The notes under the pieces are model-generated. The model had not been told where the DNA came from. It saw only the letters and a list, made by a program, of their open reading frames with translations, and did no database searches. Source: Flavobacteriaceae bacterium (lineage in GTDB: Bacteria > Bacteroidota > Bacteroidia > Flavobacteriales > Flavobacteriaceae). From it: a stretch of 64,000 bases of DNA. A program made the translations under genes and the position numbers. Positions within the stretch are counted from its first letter, which is position 1. The number at the start of each line of letters is the position of its first letter. Of this stretch, positions 29,691 through 39,736 are shown piece by piece. Location: contig JAAZVY010000003.1 of NCBI GenBank assembly GCA_018623195.1, positions 19,380-83,379 on the forward strand, given 5' to 3'.

Positions 29691-29888
29691 ATGCCAAAAA
29701 TGAAAACTAAATCTAGTGCCAAGAAGCGTTTTAAGCTGACAGGTTCTGGTAAAATCAAGAGAAAGCACGCTTTCAAAAGTCACATTCTGACTAAGAAATC
29801 AAAAAAGCGCAAGCTTAAACTCACGCACAGTGCCCTAGTGCATGAATCAGACGTTAACAGTATCAAAGAACAACTTCGTCTGAAATAA
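29691..29888 (+). CDS. rpmI: 50S ribosomal protein L35
   Basis: [44 protein letters not shown]. Confidence 0.97.
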   Translation: MPKMKTKSSAKKRFKLTGSGKIKRKHAFKSHILTKKSKKRKLKLTHSALVHESDVNSIKEQLRLK

Positions 29889-29963
29889 GTAAGGGATTTA
29901 TTAACCATGGAGTTCGGCCCATAAAAGATTCGAAAAGAACGCCGACTACAAAAACAAATTAGT

Positions 29964-30308
29964 ATGCCAAGATCAGTAAACTCAGTTGCTTCAAGAGCAC
30001 GTAGAAAAAAAATCCTTAAGCAAGCGAAAGGATACTTCGGAAGAAGAAAAAATGTATGGACCGTTGCTAAAAACGCAGTAGAGAAAGCCCTTCTTTACGC
30101 TTACCGTGACCGTCGTAACAAAAAGAGAAATTTTAGAGCCCTTTGGATTACCCGTATTAATGCAGGCGCAAGACTGCACGGCATGTCCTATTCACAATTC
30201 ATGGGAGCCCTAAAGAAAAACCAAATCGAACTTAACCGTAAAGTCCTTGCTGATTTAGCGATGAATCAGCCAGAAGCTTTTAAAGCGTTAGTCGAAAAGG
30301 TAAAGTAA
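29964..30308 (+). CDS. rplT: 50S ribosomal protein L20
   Basis: [42 protein letters not shown]. Confidence 0.98.
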   Translation: MPRSVNSVASRARRKKILKQAKGYFGRRKNVWTVAKNAVEKALLYAYRDRRNKKRNFRALWITRINAGARLHGMSYSQFMGALKKNQIELNRKVLADLAMNQPEAFKALVEKVK

Positions 30309-30329
30309 TATTTATTCAAACCCGCTATG

Positions 30330-30364
30330 AAAATCCTGATACCTTTGGTATCGGGATTTTTTTT
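30330..30364 (+). terminator. Rho-independent terminator of rplT operon
   Basis: aaaatcctgatacc-ttt-ggtatcgggattttTTTT: 14-bp stem (one G-U), 3-nt loop, T-tract. Confidence 0.93.
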
Positions 30365-30371
30365 GTCACTT

Positions 30372-31169
30372 ATGAATCTATCCAATATTAAAATGGTGGT
30401 GTCAGATATGGATGGCACCCTTCTCAACTCGAATCACGAGGTTAGCCCACTTTTCTTAGAACTCCACGAAAAGATGCACCAAAAGGGCATTCGATTTGTT
30501 GCTGCTAGCGGACGTCAATATCCATCAATGATTGTCAAACTGACCGAGATTGGTGAGAAAATGAGCTTTATCGCTGAAAATGGTGCATTAATTGTTGAAA
30601 ATGAAGAAATCATCCATGCACAGGAGTTGCCAAAATATACTGTAAAAGAGGTATTAAACACACTTGAGTCTCACCCCGAGATTGAGCCTGTAGTGTGTTG
30701 TGCGAATCAAGCCTATACCCCTAGTAAAAATCCTAAGTTTATTCAGATTCTAGAAGAATATTACTCAAGTCATCAACGAATAGTTAATACAGAAGAGATT
30801 CTTCATGCCCCATTAAAGGTTGCTTTATATCATCCGATCAGCGGTGAACACCATATCTATCCGGCAGTAAAAGGGTATGAAAGGGAATTACAAGTAAAGA
30901 TATCGGGAGATTATTGGGTTGATCTATCTCATAAAGAAGCGAATAAAGGGGTAGCATTGCAGAAGTTATTAGATCATTATAAAATTGATCGAAGTGAAAT
31001 CTTAGTATTTGGTGATTACCTCAACGACATCGAAATGCTAAGAATGACACCGAATAGCGTGGCTATGGGGAATGCACATCCTGAGATTAAAGCAATGGCC
31101 TCAATCGTTACTGAAAGTCATGACAATTTTGGAGTTGAAAGAGTGCTTCAAGAATTACTCAAACACTAG
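30372..31169 (+). CDS. HAD-superfamily Cof-type phosphatase
   Basis: MVVSDMDGTLLNSNHEVSP; VFGDYLNDIEMLRMTPNSVAMGNA; start moved from 30327 (inside the terminator) to 30372. Confidence 0.92.
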   Translation: MNLSNIKMVVSDMDGTLLNSNHEVSPLFLELHEKMHQKGIRFVAASGRQYPSMIVKLTEIGEKMSFIAENGALIVENEEIIHAQELPKYTVKEVLNTLESHPEIEPVVCCANQAYTPSKNPKFIQILEEYYSSHQRIVNTEEILHAPLKVALYHPISGEHHIYPAVKGYERELQVKISGDYWVDLSHKEANKGVALQKLLDHYKIDRSEILVFGDYLNDIEMLRMTPNSVAMGNAHPEIKAMASIVTESHDNFGVERVLQELLKH

Positions 31170-32677
31170 AAAGGCATATCGTCATCGTCATCAGAAAATG
31201 CGTCTGATATCGAGGGGCGAATTTGACTAATATCATCATTCATCTTTGAGGCAAACTCAAAAGGTGAATCGTGGCGATCTAGATTATCAAACTTACCGAG
31301 TGATCCGATAAACTTCAGACGAATATTATCTAATCCCCCATTACGGTGCTTGGCGATGATCAGCTCTGCTTGACCTTCAGTAGGTGACTGCTCTTCATCA
31401 TCCCATTCTTCTATTTTATAGTATTCTGGTCGATAAATAAAAGAAACGATATCGGCATCTTGCTCAATAGCTCCAGATTCACGAAGGTCAGATAGTAATG
31501 GTCGCTTCGAACCTCCTCTTGTTTCAACGGCACGAGATAACTGTGAAAGCGCGATAACCGGCACATTCAATTCTTTAGCAAGTGCTTTTAGGTTTCTAGA
31601 AATCGTCGAAATTTCTTGCTCTCGGTTACCCCCTTTTTGACTGGAACCCGCTGTCATCAACTGTAAATAGTCGATAATAATTAGTTTTATATCATGTTGA
31701 GAGGCCAAGCGTCTTGCCTTAGCTCTCAAATCAAAAATAGAAAGTGAAGGAGTGTCGTCAATATAAAGTGGTGCCTTTTCTAAAGCCTTAACCTTAACGT
31801 TTAACTGTTCCCACTCATGCTTTTCTAACTTTCCTGTTCTAAGTTTCTCAGAACTTAATCCAGTTTCTGAAGAAATTAATCGAGTGATCAACTGAACCGA
31901 AGACATCTCTAGAGAAAAGAAAGCCACAGGCTGACCCGAATTCACCGCAATGTTGCGAGCCATTGACAGGGTAAGAGCCGTTTTACCCATACCCGGACGC
32001 GCAGCGATGATAATCAAATCACTCGGTTGCCATCCTGAGGTGACAGCATCTAATCGCTCAAATCCAGAAGCAATACCGCTTAAACCTTCTTTGTTCGAAA
32101 TCTCCTCAATTTTCTTCTTGGCCTGAATTACTAAATCTTGAGCTGACTCAGCAGAACGCTTCAAGTTTCCTTGAGTCACCTCGTAGAGTCGAGCCTCTGC
32201 TTGATCTAATAAATCAAAAACATCCTGATTATCTCCATAAGCCTCTTCAATGATCTCGGTAGAGATTTTAATCAGGCTGCGCTGAACAAATTTTTGTAAA
32301 ATGATTCGCGCATGAAATTCAATATGAGCTGAAGAACCTACAGCACGAGAAAGATCAATTAAGTAATAATCCCCGCCGACCTTTTCCAACTTATTTTTTT
32401 GCTTCAATAAATTAGAAACGGTAAGAATGTCGATAGGTTTAGTCTCTTGAAATAAATCGTAAATGGCTTCAAAAATGTGTTGATGAGATTCTACATAAAA
32501 AGCCTCTTTATGCAGAATATCGATCACCTCATCTACCCCCTTTTTATCGATTAACATCGCCCCAAGTACGACACGCTCAAGGTCTACCGCCTGTGGTGGC
32601 AATTTACCTCGCTCCATTGAAATCACCGGGTTATTACCCGATGCATTCTGCATACGATTAGGGTTAGGACTATTCAT
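31166..32677 (-). CDS. dnaB: Replicative DNA helicase
   Basis: LPPQAVDLERVVLGAMLID; IIAARPGMGKTALTLSMARN; LSDLRESGAIEQDADIV; start refined to 32677. Confidence 0.97.
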   Translation of the reverse strand: MNSPNPNRMQNASGNNPVISMERGKLPPQAVDLERVVLGAMLIDKKGVDEVIDILHKEAFYVESHQHIFEAIYDLFQETKPIDILTVSNLLKQKNKLEKVGGDYYLIDLSRAVGSSAHIEFHARIILQKFVQRSLIKISTEIIEEAYGDNQDVFDLLDQAEARLYEVTQGNLKRSAESAQDLVIQAKKKIEEISNKEGLSGIASGFERLDAVTSGWQPSDLIIIAARPGMGKTALTLSMARNIAVNSGQPVAFFSLEMSSVQLITRLISSETGLSSEKLRTGKLEKHEWEQLNVKVKALEKAPLYIDDTPSLSIFDLRAKARRLASQHDIKLIIIDYLQLMTAGSSQKGGNREQEISTISRNLKALAKELNVPVIALSQLSRAVETRGGSKRPLLSDLRESGAIEQDADIVSFIYRPEYYKIEEWDDEEQSPTEGQAELIIAKHRNGGLDNIRLKFIGSLGKFDNLDRHDSPFEFASKMNDDISQIRPSISDAFSDDDDDMPF

Positions 32678-32678
32678 T

Positions 32679-33632
32679 CTATTCTTGGTATACTCCCATA
32701 TCACAATACTTCTGCATTCGCTCTTTGATTAGCTGCTTTACAGTAAGCCCTGATAGTTCTTTATGGGTTTTGGTAATTTTCTTTCTTAAGGTCTCAAACA
32801 TAAGCTCACGATTCGCATGTGCTCCTCCCAATGGTTCCTTGATAATCTCATCAATGAGAGTCATCTTTTTCATGTCTTTAGCTGTAAGCTTAAGTGCTTC
32901 GGCAGCAAGCTCTTTATACTCCCAACTGCGCCATAGAATCGATGAACAAGACTCTGGAGAGATCACCGAATACCATGAATTCTCAAGCATCATTACACGG
33001 TCACCAACTCCGATACCTAAAGCTCCTCCGGAAGCACCTTCTCCGATAATAAATACCTGTACAGGTACCTCTAAACGAGACATTTCTAAAATGTTGCGCG
33101 CAATTGCCTCCCCTTGACCGCGTTCTTCTGCTTCGATACCAGGATAAGCACCTGGGGTGTCAATAAAGCTAATCACAGGAATACCAAATTTTTCTGCTGA
33201 TTTCATCAGACGAAGCGCTTTTCGGTATCCTTCAGGATTAGCCATACCAAAGTTTCGGTACTGACGCGTTTTTGTGTTATATCCTTTTTGCTGACCGATA
33301 ATCATATAAGATTGACCGTCAATTTTACCAAGCCCACCAATCATTGCTTTATCGTCTCCAACCGAACGATCCCCATGTAACTCTAGGAAGGTATCTCCAC
33401 AAAGTGCTTTGATATAATCCATGGTGTAAGGCCTATTGGGGTGTCTCGATAATTGAACACGCTGCCATGGAGTTAAACTGCCGTAGATTTCTTTTTTCTT
33501 ATCGGCTAGCTTTTCTTCAATTTTCTGGCAAGTCTCGCTGACATCTACCTCACTTTCTTCACCAATCATTTGGCATTTCTGAAGCTGATCTTCGAGTTCT
33601 TTTAAGGGTAATTCAAAGTCTAGATATTCCAT
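32679..33632 (-). CDS. accA: Acetyl-CoA carboxylase carboxyltransferase subunit alpha
   Basis: [54 protein letters not shown]. Confidence 0.98.
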   Translation of the reverse strand: MEYLDFELPLKELEDQLQKCQMIGEESEVDVSETCQKIEEKLADKKKEIYGSLTPWQRVQLSRHPNRPYTMDYIKALCGDTFLELHGDRSVGDDKAMIGGLGKIDGQSYMIIGQQKGYNTKTRQYRNFGMANPEGYRKALRLMKSAEKFGIPVISFIDTPGAYPGIEAEERGQGEAIARNILEMSRLEVPVQVFIIGEGASGGALGIGVGDRVMMLENSWYSVISPESCSSILWRSWEYKELAAEALKLTAKDMKKMTLIDEIIKEPLGGAHANRELMFETLRKKITKTHKELSGLTVKQLIKERMQKYCDMGVYQE

Positions 33633-33666
33633 AAAGAAATGGTTAGTTTTCAGTTAAGTCGAAAGA

Positions 33667-33674
33667 CAAATATA
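33667..33674 (-). promoter_or_regulatory. Putative -7 element for accA (TATATTTG)
   Basis: Minus strand TATATTTG matches TAnnTTTG; no clear -33 at standard spacing. Confidence 0.45.
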
Positions 33675-33678
33675 CACA

Positions 33679-34761
33679 TTAACGCTTTGCTCTCGATAAC
33701 AATAAGGTAGCAAGTGACCCGAAAAATAAAACCGGAAGAGAAACGGCCCAAAATGGTGAGAAACCGGCCTGTTCGGCTAATGTTGCGAACACCTTATCAA
33801 AGAATACATATACAAAGGCAATAGCTATACCAAAGGCGAGGTTAAGGCCTAAACCTCCCCTTCTCTTTACCGATGAAACAGCCACTGCAATAAGTGTCAA
33901 AATATAGGCGGAGATGGGTATCGCCCATCGTTTATATTTCTCTAAGATATAGGTGTTTACCGTTGGGCTACCCCTTCTTTTCTGATCTCGAATAAATTGA
34001 TTGAGTTCGAAAAGGTTTTTAGTCTCTGCGATATAAGAAACGGGCATTAAATCATCAATGGTAAATTGAAACACCGTGTCTAATCGACTCTTTTGATAGA
34101 TAACCTCTTTCTGATCTTCAAATATTCGTTTTTTATAGGAGGTTAATCGATAAGTAGAGTCTGCCGCCATAAACCGGATGTTTGCAGAAGACATTTTGTA
34201 TTTTAATTGACCTATCGAATCAAATTCTTCGAGGGTGAAATTGTATCCGATCAGTCGCTTAGGATCGAAGTAACTCACGTAAACAAACTGATTATCATCA
34301 ACCTGATTAAAGATGTTTCGAGTGTTTCGATCTTCTTTGTTGTTGTGAAAATAACGACTCTCGAATCGGTGGTAACCTGCACTTGCTTCGGGAACAAAGA
34401 AATTTCCCATGGCAAAAATTAGTATAGCAACGAAGGTGGCCCCTATAAAATAAGGTCTGAGAAAGCGACGGTATGATACTCCGGAACTGAGGATAGCAAC
34501 AACCTCTGTACGAGCAGTCAATCGTGAGGTAAAAAAGATAATCGCCAAGAACAATAAAATAGGCATCAACATATTACCCAGCACCAAAGTGAAGTTGAGG
34601 TAGTAATCAATAACCTCATCCATAGGTACCTGATTATCAATGATCTTATTAATCTTCTCGGCTAACGAAGCTAAAATCCCAATAGGTATAAAGAGAAAGA
34701 GTATACCAAAAAAGGTAAGTAGGTATTGTTTTAATATGTAGCGATCGAGTAAGGTCAGCAT
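33679..34761 (-). CDS. LptF/LptG (YjgP/YjgQ) family permease
   Basis: LDRYILKQYLLTFFGILFLF; AILSSGVSYRRFLRPYF; C-terminal TM segments. Confidence 0.9.
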   Translation of the reverse strand: MLTLLDRYILKQYLLTFFGILFLFIPIGILASLAEKINKIIDNQVPMDEVIDYYLNFTLVLGNMLMPILLFLAIIFFTSRLTARTEVVAILSSGVSYRRFLRPYFIGATFVAILIFAMGNFFVPEASAGYHRFESRYFHNNKEDRNTRNIFNQVDDNQFVYVSYFDPKRLIGYNFTLEEFDSIGQLKYKMSSANIRFMAADSTYRLTSYKKRIFEDQKEVIYQKSRLDTVFQFTIDDLMPVSYIAETKNLFELNQFIRDQKRRGSPTVNTYILEKYKRWAIPISAYILTLIAVAVSSVKRRGGLGLNLAFGIAIAFVYVFFDKVFATLAEQAGFSPFWAVSLPVLFFGSLATLLLSRAKR

Positions 34762-34762
34762 C

Positions 34763-35887
34763 TTACAGTCGTTTACTCATTTTCTCAACCATCACTTCTT
34801 TCCAGTCGTAGAAATCTCCTGCAATAATATGTGCCCTTGCCTCACGCATCAGCCATAGATAAAAACTAAGATTATGAAGGGTAGCAATTTGCTTTCCTAA
34901 AAATTCATTCGAAGCGAACAAATGACGTAAATAGGCTTTACTGTAAGTGGTGTCTACATAAGAAAGCCCCTCAGAATCGATGGGTGAAAAATCATCCTCC
35001 CATTTTTTATTTTTAATATTTATGGTTCCCTCAGAGGTAAACAGCATTCCATTTCTCGCATTACGGGTGGGCATCACACAATCAAACATATCGATACCTA
35101 GGGCAATATTCTCTAATAAGTTAATCGGAGTACCAACTCCCATTAGATAACGAGGCTTGTCTTCAGGTAGTATTTGACATACTACATCGGTCATTGCATA
35201 CATGTCCTCTGCTGGCTCACCTACAGAAAGACCTCCGATCGCATTACCTACAGCACCGACAGAGGCAATGTACTCCGCTGATTTTTCTCGAAGCTTAGGG
35301 TAAACCGAGCCTTGTACAATAGGAAAAAAAGCTTGAGAATAACCGTATTTATAGGGCAATTTATCAAGTGCCTCAATGCATCGATCAAGCCATCGATGCG
35401 TCATGTGCATTGATCTTGCAGCATAATTATACTCACATGGATATGGTGTACACTCATCAAATGCCATGATAATATCCGCTCCAATAGTTCGCTGAATTTC
35501 CATGACATTTTCAGGGGTAAAGAAGTGCTTTGATCCATCTATGTGCGACTTAAAATGAACCCCTTCTTCTTTGATTTTACGATTCGCAGCAAGCGAATAC
35601 ACCTGGTATCCTCCACTATCGGTGAGCATGGCACGATCCCATCCAATAAACTTATGTAGGCCTCCAGCCTTTTCAATGATATCGGTACCTGGACGCAGGT
35701 ATAAATGATAGGTATTCCCAAGAATGATATCCGCATTGGTATCTTCTTTGAGTTCGTGTTGATGAACCCCTTTAACCGTACCAAGAGTACCTACGGGCAT
35801 AAAAATGGGGGTTTGCACCTCGCCGTGATCGGTTACAAATGTAGCCGCCCGGGCCTTTCCACATTTTGATTGTATCGTAAAATCCAA
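34763..35887 (-). CDS. tgt: Queuine tRNA-ribosyltransferase
   Basis: GNTYHLYLRPG; LTDSGGYQVYSL; RYLMGVGTPINLLENIALGIDMFDCVMPTRNARNG. Confidence 0.97.
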   Translation of the reverse strand: MDFTIQSKCGKARAATFVTDHGEVQTPIFMPVGTLGTVKGVHQHELKEDTNADIILGNTYHLYLRPGTDIIEKAGGLHKFIGWDRAMLTDSGGYQVYSLAANRKIKEEGVHFKSHIDGSKHFFTPENVMEIQRTIGADIIMAFDECTPYPCEYNYAARSMHMTHRWLDRCIEALDKLPYKYGYSQAFFPIVQGSVYPKLREKSAEYIASVGAVGNAIGGLSVGEPAEDMYAMTDVVCQILPEDKPRYLMGVGTPINLLENIALGIDMFDCVMPTRNARNGMLFTSEGTINIKNKKWEDDFSPIDSEGLSYVDTTYSKAYLRHLFASNEFLGKQIATLHNLSFYLWLMREARAHIIAGDFYDWKEVMVEKMSKRL

Positions 35888-35917
35888 ACTAAGCTATTAA
35901 AACGTAAAGATAATGGT

Positions 35918-35925
35918 TACTTTTG
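35918..35925 (+). promoter_or_regulatory. Putative -7 element for transketolase (TACTTTTG)
   Basis: TACTTTTG 18 nt before ATG 35944; the ORF-track TTG start lies inside it. Confidence 0.5.
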
Positions 35926-35943
35926 ACCGCAAATGTACTACTG

Positions 35944-36786
35944 ATGAATCTAACTCACCTCAACGATTTTACGACTCAAGTAAGAAGAGATATCGTTCGC
36001 ATGGTACACCAAGTAAATTCGGGACACCCTGGAGGATCACTTGGATGTACAGAATTTCTAGTTGCACTCTATCAAGAGATCATGGAGCGCAAAGAAGAAT
36101 TCGATATGGACGGTATTGGAGAAGATCTATTTTTCCTCTCTAATGGTCACATCTCTCCCCTATTTTATAGTGTTCTTGCTCGCAGCGGATATTTCCCTGT
36201 TTCAGAGCTAGTAACCTTTCGTAAAATCGATTCGAGATTACAGGGGCACCCTACAACACATGAAGGTCTTCCTGGGGTTAGAGTAGCTTCAGGTTCACTA
36301 GGCCAAGGACTATCTGTGGCAGTTGGAGCGGCTGAAGCCAAAAAACTCAATAAGGACAACCATTTAATTTACAGTCTTCATGGAGACGGTGAACTTCAAG
36401 AAGGTCAAAACTGGGAGGCTATCATGTACGCTTCAGCAAAAAACATCGATAATTTAATCGCAACTGTAGATTACAACGGACAACAAATTGACGGTAGCAC
36501 CGATCAAGTATTATCTCTAGGTAATCTCAAGGCTAAATTTGAAGCTTTCGATTGGACCGTAGTAAGTATCGAAAAAGGAAATGACCTTAAGTCTATTATT
36601 GAAGGTCTTGAAAAAGCTAAATCATTAACCGGCAAAGGAAAACCGGTTGCAGTTTTACTTCATACTGTGATGGGTAATGGTGTAGACTTTATGATGCACA
36701 CGCACGCATGGCACGGTAAAGCTCCTAATGATGAGCAACTACAGTCAGCACTCGAACAAAACCCTGAAACTTTAGGCGACTATTAA
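35944..36786 (+). CDS. Transketolase, N-terminal subunit
   Basis: VHQVNSGHPGGSLGCTEFLVALY; GDGELQEGQNWEA; start refined to MNLTHLNDF. Confidence 0.94.
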   Translation: MNLTHLNDFTTQVRRDIVRMVHQVNSGHPGGSLGCTEFLVALYQEIMERKEEFDMDGIGEDLFFLSNGHISPLFYSVLARSGYFPVSELVTFRKIDSRLQGHPTTHEGLPGVRVASGSLGQGLSVAVGAAEAKKLNKDNHLIYSLHGDGELQEGQNWEAIMYASAKNIDNLIATVDYNGQQIDGSTDQVLSLGNLKAKFEAFDWTVVSIEKGNDLKSIIEGLEKAKSLTGKGKPVAVLLHTVMGNGVDFMMHTHAWHGKAPNDEQLQSALEQNPETLGDY

Positions 36787-36799
36787 AAGACAATCCCCC

Positions 36800-37750
36800 A
36801 TGAATTATATTAATCAAGGATCAAAAGATACAAGAAGTGGTTATGGAGATGCCATGACCGAACTAGGAAGAAGTAACCCTAATGTAGTCGCTCTTTGCGC
36901 TGACCTAGTAGGTTCTTTGAAAATCCAACCCTTTATTGATGAGAATCCCGAAAGATTCTTTCAGGTAGGGATTGCTGAGGCCAACATGATGGGTATCGCA
37001 GCTGGTCTAACGATAGGGGGCAAAATTCCATTTACAGGGACCTTTGCCAACTTCTCAACGGGTAGGGTTTATGATCAAATCAGACAGTCAATCGCTTACT
37101 CAGGTAAAAATGTAAAAATTTGCGCATCACATGCGGGTATTACATTGGGAGAAGACGGTGCTACTCATCAGATTCTAGAGGATATCGGAATGATGAAAAT
37201 GCTACCACATATGGTAGTAATTAACCCTTGCGATTACAATCAAACCAAAGCCGCTACTCTTGCAATTGCTGATTACGACGGCCCAGTATATTTAAGATTC
37301 GGACGCCCTGTCGTTCCAAATTTTACCGAAGCGGGTGGAACCTTTGAAATCGGAAAAGCTCTTTTATTAGAAGAAGGAACCGACGTAACCCTTGTAGCTA
37401 CGGGTCACCTAGTATGGGAGGCATTACTTGCAGCAGACGAGCTTGCTAATAAAGGAATCTCAGCCGAAGTAATCAATATTCATACGATTAAGCCCCTCGA
37501 CGAGGAAGCTATTTTAAAATCGGTAGCCAAAACAGGTTGTTTGGTAAGTTGTGAAGAGCATAATTACCTGGGAGGTCTCGGAGAGAGTATCTCAAGAGTA
37601 CTTGTTGAAAATCACCCTGTACCTCAAGAATTTGTGGCTACCAAGGATACTTTCGGAGAAAGTGGAACTCCTGCCCAACTAATGAAAAAGTACGGGCTTG
37701 ATTCAACTGCAATCGTTGCAGCAGCCGAAAAAGTACTTCAAAGAAAATAA
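36800..37750 (+). CDS. Transketolase, C-terminal subunit
   Basis: RSGYGDAMTELGRSNPNVVALCADLVGS; FFQVGIAEANMMGIAAGL; GEDGATHQILEDIGMMK. Confidence 0.95.
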   Translation: MNYINQGSKDTRSGYGDAMTELGRSNPNVVALCADLVGSLKIQPFIDENPERFFQVGIAEANMMGIAAGLTIGGKIPFTGTFANFSTGRVYDQIRQSIAYSGKNVKICASHAGITLGEDGATHQILEDIGMMKMLPHMVVINPCDYNQTKAATLAIADYDGPVYLRFGRPVVPNFTEAGGTFEIGKALLLEEGTDVTLVATGHLVWEALLAADELANKGISAEVINIHTIKPLDEEAILKSVAKTGCLVSCEEHNYLGGLGESISRVLVENHPVPQEFVATKDTFGESGTPAQLMKKYGLDSTAIVAAAEKVLQRK

Positions 37751-37759
37751 AATACGATC

Positions 37760-38344
37760 ATGAAGAAAATCCTTTTAACTGCACTACTCGCATTCAGTAT
37801 CACACTAAGTTTCGCTCAAGAAAAGAATTCTTGGGGAATCAAAGGTGGATTAAATTACAATTCGAACGGAGACTTGCTGAATGAAGCTAGCGGAATCAAA
37901 GAAAATCCTAAATCTAATACCGGATATCACTTTGGTTTTTACAAAAAGGTACAGGTTTTAGGTTTCTTCCTACGTCCTGAACTCGTATACACAGAAACTT
38001 CGGCTGATTATAATGGTCAAGAATTAAATCTATCTAAAATCGATCTTCCCTTTAACCTAGGCTCCGGTTTTATTGGTCCTACTTATATTTTTGCAGGCCC
38101 AAGTTTTCAGTATATTCTCAACGGAGAATTTGACAGTATTGATGCTCAAAGCGGGCTCAAGGATATTACTCTAGGGGCCAATTTTGGTATTGGATTGAAA
38201 CTTAATAAGCTAGCCCTTGATCTACGTTATGAGAGGGGTTTAAACGAGAAAGAGACTCGTTTTGTGGCTCAAAATGTTTCTGACGGTGTTAATATTGATT
38301 TAAGACCTAGTCAGTTAATTCTAAGTCTGTTTATCGAATTATAG
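37760..38344 (+). CDS. Outer-membrane beta-barrel (PorT-like) protein
   Basis: Signal peptide; WGIKGGLNYNSNGDL; LDLRYERGLNE. Confidence 0.8.
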   Translation: MKKILLTALLAFSITLSFAQEKNSWGIKGGLNYNSNGDLLNEASGIKENPKSNTGYHFGFYKKVQVLGFFLRPELVYTETSADYNGQELNLSKIDLPFNLGSGFIGPTYIFAGPSFQYILNGEFDSIDAQSGLKDITLGANFGIGLKLNKLALDLRYERGLNEKETRFVAQNVSDGVNIDLRPSQLILSLFIEL

Positions 38345-38345
38345 A

Positions 38346-39287
38346 CTAATCGTCACAGTCATCTCCATCGCCATCATTGTCGGCATCGTAATAACTCGAA
38401 GAATCGTGAGGATCTAATCCGAGGCTAATTTCACACTTAGTAGGTGTGCCATCACCATCGTCATCAGCGTCTAAGAAGTCATTCGCCACAGGAAGTCTGT
38501 TCTCGTTTTCGTAATCCTCATCGGTATTGTCATCATAGAGATAGCCGTTACCATTGCGATCTTCAAGTATAGATAAAATTCCGTCTCCATCGTGATCGGT
38601 AGCTAGCGCTTCGATTAGCGTAATCTCGAAGAATATCGGTCCATACTGAGGAATGTCGGCAGTAATAGTATTGTATGAGGCCATTGCTGACGGAAAGAAA
38701 ATAAATCCATGACCAGGATTAATCGCCGTAAAAGTTCCGTCTAAATTCTCCTGTACGCCTTCAGAAGCTTTAAAAAAGGGAACCCCTTCAGCAAATCCTC
38801 TAAATCCTTGAAAAGGAGCCTGAATGGTAGCTAAATCAAACCAAGAGCCTCCTTGTTTTACCTCATCGAAAATACTGAGGTCTAAGTTTCGGCCTGTATA
38901 CTGAACGTATACTGAATCAGCAACACTCGGCTGATTACCTACACCCGGATTCTCCACAAAATAATAGAGATTATGAGGAACTCCATTTTCGATTTCGTCA
39001 GTAGTATAGTCGGCCTCATCTAAATCAAATTCTGATGGGCGAATGTTAATCGAGGTCGTGCCTAAACGACTATCATCCCATAGGGAAATATCTCCATCTG
39101 CTACTTCTGAAATTGAACCTTCTCTGTAAGTGTGTCCTTTCAAGAAATTAACTAATTCTTCATCATTTACGGCTCTTATAGAATCGAGCTTTGCCGGAGG
39201 TACAGAGACCACTCCAGATAAAGGATTATCCTTTTTACAGGACACTAAAAATGCAATTACAGATAATAAGAGTAGTTTACGAAGCAT
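38346..39287 (-). CDS. FKBP-like lipoprotein with Asp-rich (thrombospondin type-3/Ca-binding-like) C-terminus
   Basis: Lipobox FLVSCKKD; VYVQYTGRNLD; DHDGDGILSILEDRNGNGYLYDDNTD...DADDDGDGTPT...DADNDGDGDDCDD; start refined to 39287. Confidence 0.82.
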   Translation of the reverse strand: MLRKLLLLSVIAFLVSCKKDNPLSGVVSVPPAKLDSIRAVNDEELVNFLKGHTYREGSISEVADGDISLWDDSRLGTTSINIRPSEFDLDEADYTTDEIENGVPHNLYYFVENPGVGNQPSVADSVYVQYTGRNLDLSIFDEVKQGGSWFDLATIQAPFQGFRGFAEGVPFFKASEGVQENLDGTFTAINPGHGFIFFPSAMASYNTITADIPQYGPIFFEITLIEALATDHDGDGILSILEDRNGNGYLYDDNTDEDYENENRLPVANDFLDADDDGDGTPTKCEISLGLDPHDSSSYYDADNDGDGDDCDD

Positions 39288-39328
39288 CGAACCTTGAATA
39301 ATTAAGGCGGCAAGATACAATTTTCCCC

Positions 39329-39336
39329 TATTTTTG
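39329..39336 (+). promoter_or_regulatory. Putative -7 element (TATTTTTG) for S4-domain gene
   Basis: TATTTTTG 28 nt upstream of GTG start. Confidence 0.4.
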
Positions 39337-39364
39337 TTAGTGAGACTTAACACCTTTTAACACA

Positions 39365-39736
39365 GTGCGAATTGATAAATATTTATGGGCTACTCGTTAC
39401 TTCAAGACTCGTTCTATGGGGAGTAATGCCTGTAAGAATGGCAAGATTCACATTAATGATCAAATTGCTAAACCTTCAAAGGAAGTTTATCCCGGTGACC
39501 GTATTCGTGTTAGAATCGATCAAATCAATTACGAAATAGAGGTCCTCGACCTGCCTAAAAGCCGAGTTGGAGCAAAATTGGTCGATCAATACCGAAAAGA
39601 CCATACCCCAAAAGAAGCCTTTGAACACAGAGAATTCGCAAAACTTTCTCAAGAATATTATAGACAAAAAGGAGAAGGGCGACCGACCAAAAAAGATCGA
39701 CGTTCTCTTGAAGCATATACCTCAGAACCCGAATGA
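39365..39736 (+). CDS. hslR: S4-domain RNA-binding heat shock protein (Hsp15-like), GTG start
   Basis: MRIDKYLWATRYFKTRSMGSNACKNGKIHINDQIAKPSKEVYPGDRI. Confidence 0.9.
   Translation: MRIDKYLWATRYFKTRSMGSNACKNGKIHINDQIAKPSKEVYPGDRIRVRIDQINYEIEVLDLPKSRVGAKLVDQYRKDHTPKEAFEHREFAKLSQEYYRQKGEGRPTKKDRRSLEAYTSEPE

Noticed and set aside
29889-29963. Possible L20-binding leader between rpmI and rplT
   Set aside because: Only a 5-bp GTTCGGC/GCCGA pairing across a long loop; too weak to claim an L20 autoregulatory structure.
32725-33117. 130-aa ORF antisense to accA
   Set aside because: Inside accA; no motif; shadow ORF.
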